16,133 nt of DNA. Source: Tieghemiomyces parasiticus (Eukaryota > Kickxellomycota > Dimargaritomycetes > Dimargaritales > Dimargaritaceae). The stretch lies in assembly GCA_027575765.1 (NCBI GenBank), contig JANBPT010001030.1, forward strand, positions 1 through 16,133, in the 5' to 3' direction. Shown piece by piece: positions 6,927 to 15,164 of this stretch; the first letter of the stretch is position 1, and each line of letters opens with the position of its first letter. The translations under genes were made by a program, and so were the position numbers. The notes under the pieces were generated by a model that was given only the letters and a program-made list of their open reading frames with translations, did not search any database and had not been told where the DNA came from.

Positions 6927-9900
6927 AAGGCGCAGATATACCTCGCCGGAAGGTTCCATACGCGTCGAGCTCCTGGTAATAGGCGGGCTGGCTTGAGGCG
7001 GGACACATGCACTGGTGCATCTACTACTCGGCCTTGGGCGTCACAAAGTCGATAGGTGCAAAATGGTAAAATTTCTTTGATATAGAGGGGTCCAAACCAT
7101 CGGGGCTGGAATCCTCGTGCCGTTGGATCGCAAAGGAGGACGGCTTGCTGTTGCTGGTATTGGGGTGCCTTTAGTTCTAGGGCTCGATACTTGGCCTGAA
7201 CAATTTGGTTCCGGATCCGCCAACAATCAAACACATTTCGCCAAAGTTGCTGCAGATGTTGGACGCGATCGGGGTCAATAGGCGGACGCTCTAGGGGCAG
7301 GTCTGGGTTAGTTATTGGTGGTAACCGGTCACCTCGTAATCGTGCATGGATCCCATAGGCCAATTGGAAAGGTGTGATACCACTGACCCGCGATCATTGA
7401 GTACGTAGGGCTAGGAGGACTTGCCATAAGTGGTCGTCCCAATGGCGTCTTACCAAAGGGCGTAGTCGTCGTAGCATCCCTTTGATTTCCGCGTGATATT
7501 GTTCTAGTCGGCCGTTGGTTTGAGGGTGATACGCCAACGTCCAAAGGTGGCAAACTCCTAAATCCCTTAGGAACTGCTCAAACTCGTGACCAACAAACTG
7601 TGGACCACAATCAGACAGCAGTTCGTAGGGCAGACCAAAAGGAGCTTCAATTTCTTCCTGGAAAAACCGGATAATTACATCAGTGGTGGTGTTGGGTACG
7701 GCACGGGCCAGTAGCCATCCAGTGGCGTGGTCAAGGGCCGTGATCATGTACTGGTTTCCATGCTGGGTCGTAGTTAAGGGCCCAACGCAGTCAATGGACC
7801 ATTGTGTCCACGGCGTCATGATGGCTGGCAAGGGTTGCGGTTCTGCCGGGGGTTGCGGGTAGGCTCGGCGGTTTGTCTGGCATTCCGGACAGCTTAGGAC
7901 CCATTGTCAAATTTCTGCTTGCCAGCCTGGCCACCATATACAGGGTTTCATTTGCTCAATGGTATTCTGAACCCCTTCATGTCCAAATTTGCCATGCTAG
8001 TGTTGGAACTGGGCGGCGCGCTGGGGAGGGCAAAAATATGGAACATGGATGCCATCAACATTGCGGAATAGTTTGTTGGTAGTGGCCTTGTAATGGAAAT
8101 GATGGGCCTTGGTGGCCACCAAGTTACGGGTGGACTCGTCAATATTGGCTGGAAAGTCGCCTTGCTGAAGAAACCGCGGCACCAGATGGGGCCAATTACT
8201 ATTGATGGGTAACAGGACCTGGCTGGTGGTGAGACAATTGCGCTGGGCCCGGGACATGGCATTGGCAACGACTTGTTATTGACCAGGAAGATAACAAATA
8301 TCAGGGTCAAAGGCTAACAGAAATTCCAACCACCGCTGGAGGCGGAGATTCAGCTTAGGGGTAGTCTGGAGATACTGCAGTGCGCAATGGTCCGTTCGAA
8401 CTACAAAGTCTTGTTGATGAAGATAGGGCCGCCAGGTTTGGAGAGCATGGACAATGGCTAAGAGTTCAAGCTCAAACACGGGGTATTGTGTTTTGGCGTC
8501 CTGGAGCTTTTGCAATTTGTAGGCAACTGGTTGTAAACCTTGTCCATGATCTTGCATTAAAACGGCCCCAATGGCGACTAAACTAGCATCAGTGAAGACC
8601 TCAAAGGGGAGTCAGAAATTGGGGAAAACCAAGACGGGGGATGTGCTCAACAGTTCCTTCACACAATCAAAAGCCACTTGGCAGGTGGGGGTCCAGTGCA
8701 GGGTTTTAGGTTTACCTCGTAAGGCGTGGGTGAGAGGGGCCACAACTTCTGAGTAGTGTTCCATAAACTTACAATAGTAGTTGGCACCACCAAGGAAAGA
8801 TTGGAGACCCTTGATGGTTGTTGGCATTGGAAAGTCCTTCATGGCCTGGACCTTACGCGGGTCCACCCAAATGCCATCTGCCAAGATCAAATGGCCAAGA
8901 TATTCAAGTTGAGTGAGGCCAAACTCGCACTTTGGCAGATTTGCCACCAGGCGGTGGTCTTGCAGGGTTGAGAGAATTGTCCGTACATGCTGGCGGTGGT
9001 CAGCGGCCGTTTGACTATAGATCAGGATATTGTCAAGGTAGACCATGGCAAACTGATCAAGATAGGGGTGTAACACTTGATTCATGAGGGATTGAAACGT
9101 GGCAGGTGCATTGGTGAGCCCAAATGGCATCACCAAAAACTCAAACTGGCTGTACCGAGTGTTGAACGCGGTTTTGGGCACGTCCACCAGTGCTACGCAA
9201 ACTTGATGATAACCCAACCGCAAATCAATCTTGCTAAAATACGCCGCTCCATTCAGCCAAGCAAAGGATTCCTCAATGTGGGGGAGGGGGTAGCGGTTCT
9301 TGACCGTCCGTAGGTTCAAGGCGCAATAATTGATACATAACCAACGAGTCCCGTTCTTCTTGGGCATGAAAATGATGGGGGCCCCCCAAGGCGAGGCACT
9401 GGGCTGGATCCAACCCCGGGCTAGATAATCATCCAGTTGGACCCGGAGTTCCTCAAGGTCTTGCGGTGATAATTGATAGGGATGTTGATAGCATGGATTT
9501 GCGTCACCAGTGGTTATGGTGTGCTCAATGCGGCAAACTGGCGGAAGCCCAGCGGGGAGTTCCCCAAACACACTGGCTTTAAAGTCCTCAAGGACATTGT
9601 CAAGTGGTACGGCAGAGGTCGTCATGCTTGTTGTTGTTGATTCCCGGATAAACAGTAACACAAAATCGTCATTGGGTGTCAGGTGCGCCACCTCGTTGGC
9701 CGTCATAAGAGAGCACATGGTCTGGGTTCTGGGGCCTGCCATGAGCCCGGAGGTACACGCGTACCAGTGGGAACCAAGCCGTATCCATTGGGTGTTCCAG
9801 TCAATCTGAGGGTTGTATTTCCGGAACCACGGCACGCCCAGAACCATGTGGTATGCAAGACTAGGGAGAAGGTAAGCCCATACCGTGAGGGTCCGGTTGC

Positions 9901-10315
9901 CAATGTTAATCTGGCAGGTGACAAAACGGTCAACCGTAACTGTTTGTCCATCTGCAATTTGCACTTGACAAGGGTGAGGGACAGGGTACAACGTCAGGCC
10001 CCAGGTGGCCGCACTGGTGGGGTGGATGAAACAGCTCGTTGCACCACTGTCTAGTAGGGCCTCTTGGGGTCCAAATTCGGTTTGAAAAGGTAAGAAGAGT
10101 AAGTCAATGGAGTGAGGGAGCTGGTTGGAAATTGGTTGGTTGGTTGGATTCACGTTAATGAGGGGAAGTGGTTGAGTAACAATGGGTTTGGGGGTTGTAA
10201 ATGGTTCAGACGTATCAATAAAGTGAGTAGGAGTACCAGAAGACGCAAGAGAGAAGGTAGTTTTACTAACAGGTAATGCTGGAGGTGGAGGCACTAGCTT
10301 ATCGCAAGTAGAGGG

Positions 10316-10347
10316 GCCTAGTGTGGGTCTGGTAACCCCACCTAGGC
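10316..10347 (-). promoter_or_regulatory. Frameshift-stimulating stem-loop
   Basis: On the minus strand GCCTAG (10347-10342) pairs with CTAGGC (10321-10316), and GTGGG (10341-10337) pairs with CCCAC (10327-10323). This gives an 11-bp stem with one bulged A (10322) and a 9-nt loop (10336-10328). The gag stop codon is inside the stem. Spacing and strength fit a -1 frameshift stimulator. A pseudoknot is possible but not shown. Confidence 0.8.
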
Positions 10348-11277
10348 GTCTTTGTTTCCCGCTGGGTGCAGGGAATCCTCTTGCAGGAGTGCAACTTTGG
10401 ACCCATGCTGCGGACAATTGCGGTGGATATGACCATGCTGGCCACATCCAAAACAACAACCCTCTTGGAGGTAGGTCTGCCATTGGTCCACTGTAAGATG
10501 CTGGGTACCATCCAGCTCCATTGGAACTGGAGCCGGCGTGGTATTAACTTGGGGGGCTGTGGGGCAATTATTCTGGGCCCGATAAAGTGGCTCCAGAAAT
10601 TCAGCTTTGCAAATGGCTGTCTGGAGGGTGGCGGGCTGACGGGCACGGACATGTGGACCTAAAGTGGCTGGCAGGCAATGAACAAACCAGAAGACTCGCT
10701 CTTCTTCATGTAGACTGGCCTGTCCAGTCACCAGCTGCAGCACCCGCTGAGTATACTCACTCAGGTTGGTATAACAAAGCTGGGCCAGCTTATGGCGGAC
10801 GTCAAACCCACAATCCATGGGTTGGAAACATAGGCAAAGGTCCTGGACAAATTGGGTCCAGTCATACGTGGGGTCGTCACGGGGTACATCATTGAACCAG
10901 TGGCAGGCAAGGCCCTCCAAGAACATGCCGGCAAAGATAACCCCTTCATGAGGGGTCATCCCACTGTAGCAGACAAAATTGTCAGCCCTCCCAAGCCAGG
11001 TATCCAGGTCTTCCTCAGGACAACCCCCATAAGTTTTGAGGGCAGAGCCAGCTAGACGTTGGAACATGTTGAGGGGAGGGGCTGGCACCGTGGCAAGGGT
11101 GTTGGCAACAGTGGCGGCAGCCTGCGAGGCTTGCATTGCCGATTCTACTGCAGGGGCGGCCTGGTGAGTGGCTGCTGCCACCTGCTCCGTTTTGGCCATG
11201 TGTTCTTGGAGACGGTGGAGTTCCTCACAAAGCTGGAGGAGCTCTGGAGTGGACACAGGTTCAGTCATTGTAAACAA
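10342..11277 (-). CDS. gag: Gag capsid/nucleocapsid protein, intact, 311 aa
   Basis: Gag forms the intracellular virus-like particle and packages element RNA. It is open from Met1 to a stop inside the frameshift stem-loop. Residues about 1-65 are Ala/Gln/Glu-rich and likely helical or coiled. The middle (about 70-230) has the retrotransposon-gag pattern of Trp/Phe and Leu blocks (LEGLACHWFND, WTQFVQDL, KLAQL, EYTQRVLQL). Near the C-terminus CFGCGQHGHIHRNC (275-288) is a CCHC zinc knuckle of the C-X2-C-X4-H-X4-C type. Met4 is an alternative start. The leader from the LTR is only 67 nt. Pol lies in the -1 frame. Unlike pol, gag has no stop codon. Confidence 0.93.
   Translation of the reverse strand: MFTMTEPVSTPELLQLCEELHRLQEHMAKTEQVAAATHQAAPAVESAMQASQAAATVANTLATVPAPPLNMFQRLAGSALKTYGGCPEEDLDTWLGRADNFVCYSGMTPHEGVIFAGMFLEGLACHWFNDVPRDDPTYDWTQFVQDLCLCFQPMDCGFDVRHKLAQLCYTNLSEYTQRVLQLVTGQASLHEEERVFWFVHCLPATLGPHVRARQPATLQTAICKAEFLEPLYRAQNNCPTAPQVNTTPAPVPMELDGTQHLTVDQWQTYLQEGCCFGCGQHGHIHRNCPQHGSKVALLQEDSLHPAGNKDA
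10354..10360 (-). promoter_or_regulatory. -1 ribosomal frameshift slippery heptamer GGGAAAC
   Basis: In the gag frame the heptamer reads G GGA AAC, the X-XXY-YYZ pattern used for -1 frameshifting. It lies four codons before the gag stop (TAG, 10344-10342). Slipping back one base moves ribosomes into the pol frame (GGG AAA CAA AGA), which is open across the region. The 6-nt spacer (10353-10348) then leads into a strong stem-loop. Confidence 0.85.
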
Positions 11278-11324
11278 AATGGAGGGTTCCGCAAAAATAA
11301 AAAATAATGATCAGTCTGTCTAGA

Positions 11325-11342
11325 AACGTAGCTTTGCTACCA
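11325..11342 (-). other. Probable primer-binding site
   Basis: Two bases after the 5' LTR the minus strand reads TGGTAGCAAAGC. The TGG would pair with a tRNA 3' CCA. The implied tRNA 3' end, GCTACCA, would put U at position 72, as in the A1-U72 pair of eukaryotic initiator tRNA-Met, which also primes Ty3. The site is itself a short hairpin (GTAGC-AAA-GCTAC). The primer identity is an inference; no matching tRNA gene is in the window. Confidence 0.6.
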
Positions 11343-11344
11343 AA

Positions 11345-11676
11345 TGTTGCGGTATTGGGCAAATAGGCGGCCAAAATCAAGGACATAAGAGTGGCAGTTG
11401 GCCAACTCTGGCTGTCAGTCAAGGGGAACGGCGCAGTTGGCGCAAAAGATATCAAGTAAGTCAAGCGCAGATGGCGCTATAGAAAACAGTCGGAAAACGA
11501 GTCTGAAGTTTATTTAGTTAGGGCAGGCGCAAGATATTAAATAGGAAAGGAAAAATTGGCAATGACGCCTTAATTGTTGATGACAAAGCCTCTTCCAGCC
11601 TTTATCAGGTCGTGATAAAGGCTGGCCTAATCTTAGGTATCGGAGGTGATTGAGTTGTGGACAACAATCCACAACA
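11345..11676 (-). repeat. 5' LTR, distal from the tRNA gene
   Basis: This is the 332-bp partner of 6583-6914. It has about 13 CpG against 27. Apart from the 14 CpG transitions there is one C/G transversion and one G-to-A change. The solo LTR keeps CG at several of the changed sites (at least seven by eye), so the CG state is ancestral. The tail of pol is mirrored as an open frame here (Arg to Cys or Gln at CpG codons). It would carry the element's promoter, but I cannot place a TATA box or start site. Confidence 0.95.
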
Positions 11677-12059
11677 TTGCTGTGGTGCCAACACCCATCT
11701 TGACTCTTGAAGGCATCTGACGGGCACGTCAACATTGGGAAAGCAAAAACAATGGCCAAGCCCTTTGTGAGGAAGGCTAGGATTAAGGTTTAAGGTTACA
11801 CACCTTATGCAGTGGGATGTAGATCCTTCCCCACTCACCAGTGTAAAAGCAAGCCCATGCAGTTAGGCAAGGGCTTGCCAGCTAAATTTCTCATTTTATT
11901 TTTGATTCATTCTAGTAAAGCTTTAATTTCTTTATTTTTTTGTCAACAAACAAACCTTGGAACAATCCCATACTATTTACTTTTTGCCACTAACATAAAC
12001 AACCCCACCACCTTGCCATTAGGCCCAGTCTGTCATCATGTACAGCCTAACCAAAGAAC
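11677..12059. other. Former upstream flank of tRNA-Thr, non-coding
   Basis: Before the retrotransposon inserted, this sequence would have adjoined tRNA-Thr. A few CpG remain near 11721-11728 and then vanish. I see no gene. Short frames have no domain. Parts around 11870-11950 and 11970-12020 vaguely resemble the fold-back repeat arm, but too weakly to call. Confidence 0.5.
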
Positions 12060-12510
12060 TCTGCCCAGAGCCAAGCACCACATTGCTGTGGAGCCCTCAC
12101 TCTGTTTGGCCTCCTGAAGATTCCTGATGGATGGATCTTGGTTAGAATGATCTACTAGGACATGTATGTGTTAGCAAATCCATCAGGGAAAGCCTAATGC
12201 ATCTGCCAAGCCATGGGTAAGCCAATACTTTTAGAGTATACCATCAGGCCATTTCTCCCACTAATGATGGGCCTGATTTCCCATGACTTGGGTTTCATAC
12301 TTTTTGATTCTTGATGTTTCAGACATTTGGATTTCAAGTGTTTCATCCTGAAGGTTGCCAAATGCATTTTACCAGCCTAAATCACTAAGGCAACCATAGG
12401 CAACTGTTTTGGCACCTTGGAGACAAACTCCTATTTAAGGTCAGAACTTCTGCCCTTCTATGTCCTGGGAGTGTTTCCCCTGCCTTGCCTCCAGGCAACC
12501 CTTTTGAGTT
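12060..12510 (+). repeat. Diverged arm of the fold-back repeat, direct copy
   Basis: Blocks shared in order with 12640-13020 and with 2060-2460: TGTGGAGCCCTCA, GCCTCCTGAAGA, TTTCCCATGACTTGGGTTTC, ATACTTTTTGATT, TATTTAAGG, GGGAGTGTTT and CCCTGCCTTGCCT. It is in the same orientation as the next copy, so here two arms are tandem rather than facing each other. Clearly diverged. Confidence 0.55.
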
Positions 12511-12639
12511 TCCCTTGGTTCATTTGTACTTTCTTACCCAAGTATGTCTACCTTAATGAAACTCCTCTCTCCTACCTATTAAGATTGTGATTAGATTACT
12601 GAAGTATCTGGCCTTAGGGTCAAATATCTAGGTAACCTT

Positions 12640-13025
12640 CACAGAGTTGTGGAGCCCTGATATATTCCAGCCTCCTGAAGAGACCCAAGGGCCCCTTGTA
12701 TAAGGGGGCAACTTTGGTGCCACAGTAAAAGGTCAACAAACCCACTAGGGGAAGGTGAAAGGGCAATCCACAAGAACAAGACAATCCCCCAAACCCTCTA
12801 CCAATAGTATCCCAAATTTCCCATGGATGGGGTTTCATACTTTTTGATTTATTCTATTTCATCTACCAGGTTGCCAGCCATACCCATGAGCCAGAGTGAC
12901 CTGAGGGCACCTCAGTGCAGCATCATTTTAGTTTTATATTTAAGGCAGAACCTATTACACCTAATGATTTGGGGAGTGTTTTCCCTGCCTTGCCTCAAGG
13001 CACCTAGTATCATTAAAAAAACCAA
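12640..13025 (+). repeat. Fold-back repeat arm at the inner end of the right arm
   Basis: This is the mirror partner of about 1650-2055. It contains GGAGCCCTGATATATTCCAG, TTATACAAGGGG in reverse, TTTCCCATGGATGGGG, and the outer-end sequence GGGGAGTGTTTTCCCTGCC then CACCTAGTATCATTAAAA. It forms the innermost part of the right arm of the large inverted repeat. Confidence 0.65.
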
Positions 13026-13666
13026 CTATCTTATTTTGTCAACCTATGCCTTATAGCTTTTTCCTATCTATGCTTTGCAATGGTGTAGCCCTCACTTTCT
13101 TAGGTCTCTTGAAGGTTCTTTACCACTTGATATACCTGCCAGTATGTCTTGTGTTGATAGAATAACCTTGCCACTTGTGGGAATGATATCTGCAAAGTGT
13201 CCACCACTACCCACCCATGTATAGGAGTCCTCCTGTACAGCATGGGAAATCTTGCATAGATTTCCTCACTGGCTGTCCTGAGCCTACCCTGGCAGTAGCA
13301 CTTTAGGTTAGATTACCTCTATGGTCATAGGGGCATGAGCCTGACCTCCTAGAGACACTTGGATGATTGTCTTATTGTTCTTGAGGTTATATCCTTGGCA
13401 TATTGTTGTTCTGGTCATCCCAACCTTTCCAATTATACCCTGGATAAAGTGGCCTTAACTGTAGGTAATACCAATATCTTTGCCACTTGGGTATTACCTC
13501 TACAATAGATATAGTTGAAGCTCAAGTATCTCTACACTTGGAGAATTATTTCTACACAATGCTTCTGGGATCTAGTTAGCCAATATATCCAGGTTGTAAT
13601 AATGGCATGTCATAAGACTAATCCCAGGCGGAGCTGGTTGGTTGTCATTCGTGCAAAAATGAAAAA

Positions 13667-13783
13667 GTTGCGGCACCGACTATTCCCAAGTGGTCACCCA
13701 CCTTAGTACTAAATCGGCTGATTGGCCCTTAACTTCGCAGATCTAACGGGATATGGTGCTTCACGTCAACAGATGGCCGCAAC
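13667..13783 (-). rRNA. 5S ribosomal RNA gene, inverted-repeat copy
   Basis: This minus-strand 117-nt gene is the same length as the copy at 894-1010 and differs from it by three substitutions that I can see: CACCG to CACCA (a CpG-to-CpA change), GATTGAG to GATTTAG, and GGTACCG to GGTGCCG. The terminal helix GTTGCGG/CCGCAAC is intact. A T-run follows on the minus strand (13662-13666). All conserved blocks remain, so it could be functional. The CpG change hints at slightly weaker protection than at the left copy. It lies inside the right arm, so it probably arose with the duplicated segment and not as a separate insertion. Confidence 0.92.
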
Positions 13784-14490
13784 TGACAACATTTGGACAA
13801 CCATTGTTCTAACCTTTTAGAAATATTAAATAGTGCACTCTGATTGGTCAATCACTTGCACTAGTCAGTTTGCCACCATTATATCCTCCATTGTCTGGAA
13901 TGGCAGTAAGAGCAGCGTCCTTTCAAGGGGTAGACTGGTCACAGTTGTTGCCTCCAATGTATATGTAATTTTCTATGTGTTGGCTAATGTACCCAATGGC
14001 TAATCAGCATAATGATTATTTGCCTAGACCATTCTATGAGTTTAGCAATACTGCAAGTTAATCTAGCTCACTGAGCCATGGAAGTGAGCTCTACCAAATA
14101 TAGATATCCAGGAAATGCCAGGGAAGGATGAATGCATACTACACCTACATTAGATGATAATCCCTATCATGTATTACTCCCTCATCATATGGCCCTCTAA
14201 GGTTCTAGGTTGGTTGGTATGCAGGGTCAGGCTTTGCTGCCGTGGTACCAGGGATTAAGGAGGATATGGTACAAGGGGGCTGTAGGTGGCCCAAGAGGGG
14301 ATTGGTAACTATGGTGGCTGAATGTTAAGAAGGCAGTTAGTGAAGTTGATTGGTGAGTTGAGGAGGCCAGGTCTTATCTATGCCAGAGGATAGTAAAAAG
14401 GCCAACCAGGGCCAGGGTTACAGCCAGGCAATGCCAGAGTCATCTGTTAAAGAAGGTAGGAAAACTTTGATCTAATAATCACAAGGATAA

Positions 14491-15029
14491 CTGTAAGCAA
14501 AGAATTTGGATTGGTTAATGGTTTGGAGTTGCAGGGCAACACACAGAATGACAATAGAAGCAGTTAATTGGGAATGGTTGGTTCCTGAGCTAGTAGGTCT
14601 GTCAGCATTAACCAAGCGGCTTAGTCATCCATTCATTACTCAGTGGTGGTCAATTATAGTGACCACAGCTGCTGGTATCTATCCAGATGAAAGGTCTTCC
14701 AGATGGCAAAGAATGGGCCTAGTGTTTGAGCAAATACTGTGCATGTAGAAGTTATGGGTCAAGTGGCTTGGCAAAATATCCATGCACCTGATGTGCTTGG
14801 CTGTGTGGGGTGCAGTTTGCCGGTTTATGTGGAGGTTAGCAACCAAGTGCCCTGCATATGGTATTGGGACTAGGGGTTATTAGAGGCCCTTTTTAGTCTT
14901 AAATCAGTAAAAGGGTAGGATAATGGTGGAATAAACCAGGTCAAACTCAAGGACATGTCAGAAACCAAAAGGCTGCCAAGTTATAAGTAAAGCAGAAGGC
15001 AGTAATGGTGGGGTTGTAAATTGTATAGC
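14491..15029. other. Non-coding interval outside the right arm
   Basis: One 80-codon frame (14506-14748) has no recognisable motif and unremarkable context. I treat it as chance. No RNA gene or clear repeat is seen. Confidence 0.5.
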
Positions 15030-15164
15030 TGAGCTGATATTGGGACCAAGTTCAATTCCATTCCTAAAGGATAATTCAACTATCACAGATCTCCTGGTTC
15101 TTAAATAACAGACTTTTGGACTTTACCATAGGATGATCTAATGTGGTGGTTCCCATCCACTACA
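15030..15164 (-). mobile_element. MITE-like family member, about 135 bp
   Basis: On the minus strand it starts TGTAGTGGATGGGAACC and continues CACCACATTAGATCATCC, as in the 495-627 copy, and ends near ATATCAGCTCA. The terminal hairpin has one mismatch. The flanks (ATAGC and TTTGA) do not match, so no target duplication remains. Confidence 0.68.

Larger units (their letters stand above)
6752..6955 (-). other. Chromodomain-like Pol C-terminus encoded across the PPT and LTR
   Basis: The frame continues from the GPY/F module through ICALEEEDVVDRRP, then NHLRYLRLGQPLSRPDKGWK, to a stop in the LTR at 6752-6754. The layout of acidic-hydrophobic start, Asp-Arg-Arg, Tyr-Leu, Pro-Asp and a later Trp resembles the chromodomains at the integrase end of chromoviruses, though weakly. 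The same segment is open in the solo LTR with conservative changes. That suggests it was under protein-level selection. The domain call is an inference by eye. Confidence 0.5.
6752..10360 (-). pseudogene. pol: Pol polyprotein (PR-RT-RNase H-integrase-chromodomain-like), inactivated by stops
   Basis: Pol would supply protease, reverse transcriptase, RNase H and integrase. All of it is in one frame, entered from gag by -1 frameshift. In the open part 10483-8612 (623 residues): protease LLDSGA with Asp145; RT blocks MPKKNG (about 373-378), FSKIDL with Asp420, MPFGLTNAPATFQ and YLDN at 482-485. RNase H follows (FTDAS, TDHCALQYL). Integrase has a zinc-binding HH/CPEC region and Asp (7792-7790), Asp and Glu spaced D-35-E in the block 7831-7394. 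A GPY/F-like module (WFGPLYIKEI to VHVSRLKPA) comes next, then a chromodomain-like tail reading through the polypurine tract into the LTR. Damage: stops at 8612-8614 (TGA), 8276-8278 (TAA), 7994-7996 (TAG), 7907-7909 (TGA) and 7394-7396 (TGA), and YLDN in place of YLDD. There are no frameshifts within pol. Confidence 0.93.
6583..11676 (-). mobile_element. Full-length Ty3/gypsy LTR retrotransposon, 5,094 bp, inactivated
   Basis: Read on the minus strand, the order is 5' LTR (11676-11345), primer site, gag, frameshift signal, pol with protease-RT-RNase H-integrase, polypurine tract, 3' LTR (6914-6583). Integrase after RT/RNase H is the Ty3/gypsy order. Both LTRs are 332 bp with TGTTG...CAACA ends. 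The flanking tetramers are TCGC (6579-6582) and TTGC (11677-11680). They differ by one CpG-to-TpG change and agree with the 4-bp duplication seen at the solo LTR. Gag is open, but pol has five in-frame stops and an altered RT active site, so this copy cannot move on its own. It could in principle still supply Gag. Confidence 0.95.
12640..14490 (-). repeat. Right arm of the large inverted repeat
   Basis: This is the reverse-complement partner of about 65-2055, with about 10.6 kb between the arms (the solo LTR, two tRNA genes and the whole retrotransposon lie in that spacer). It carries its own 5S rRNA gene, so the two 5S genes point toward the centre of the structure. At 14045-14049 it keeps the uninterrupted pentamer GCAAT, where the left arm has the MITE-like insertion. 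The similarity fades beyond about 14480. The arm is almost free of CpG outside the 5S gene. Confidence 0.85.

Noticed and set aside
9510..10054. Plus-strand open frames of about 100-120 codons opposite pol, and similar ones opposite gag
   Set aside because: They are antisense shadows of the conserved minus-strand Pol and Gag frames and show no domain of their own.
11672..11690. Start of another MITE-like copy (CATTGCTGTGGTG directly after the LTR)
   Set aside because: Only the first dozen bases match. The following GATTGGGAACC block is absent, and TTGC here is better explained as the retrotransposon's target tetramer.
11514..11759. Separate small gene in the 5' LTR
   Set aside because: The frame is the LTR copy of the Pol C-terminal tail extended into flanking DNA, not an independent gene.
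14506..14748. An 80-codon frame as a possible host gene
   Set aside because: No motif, no supporting context, and the length is compatible with chance in this base composition.
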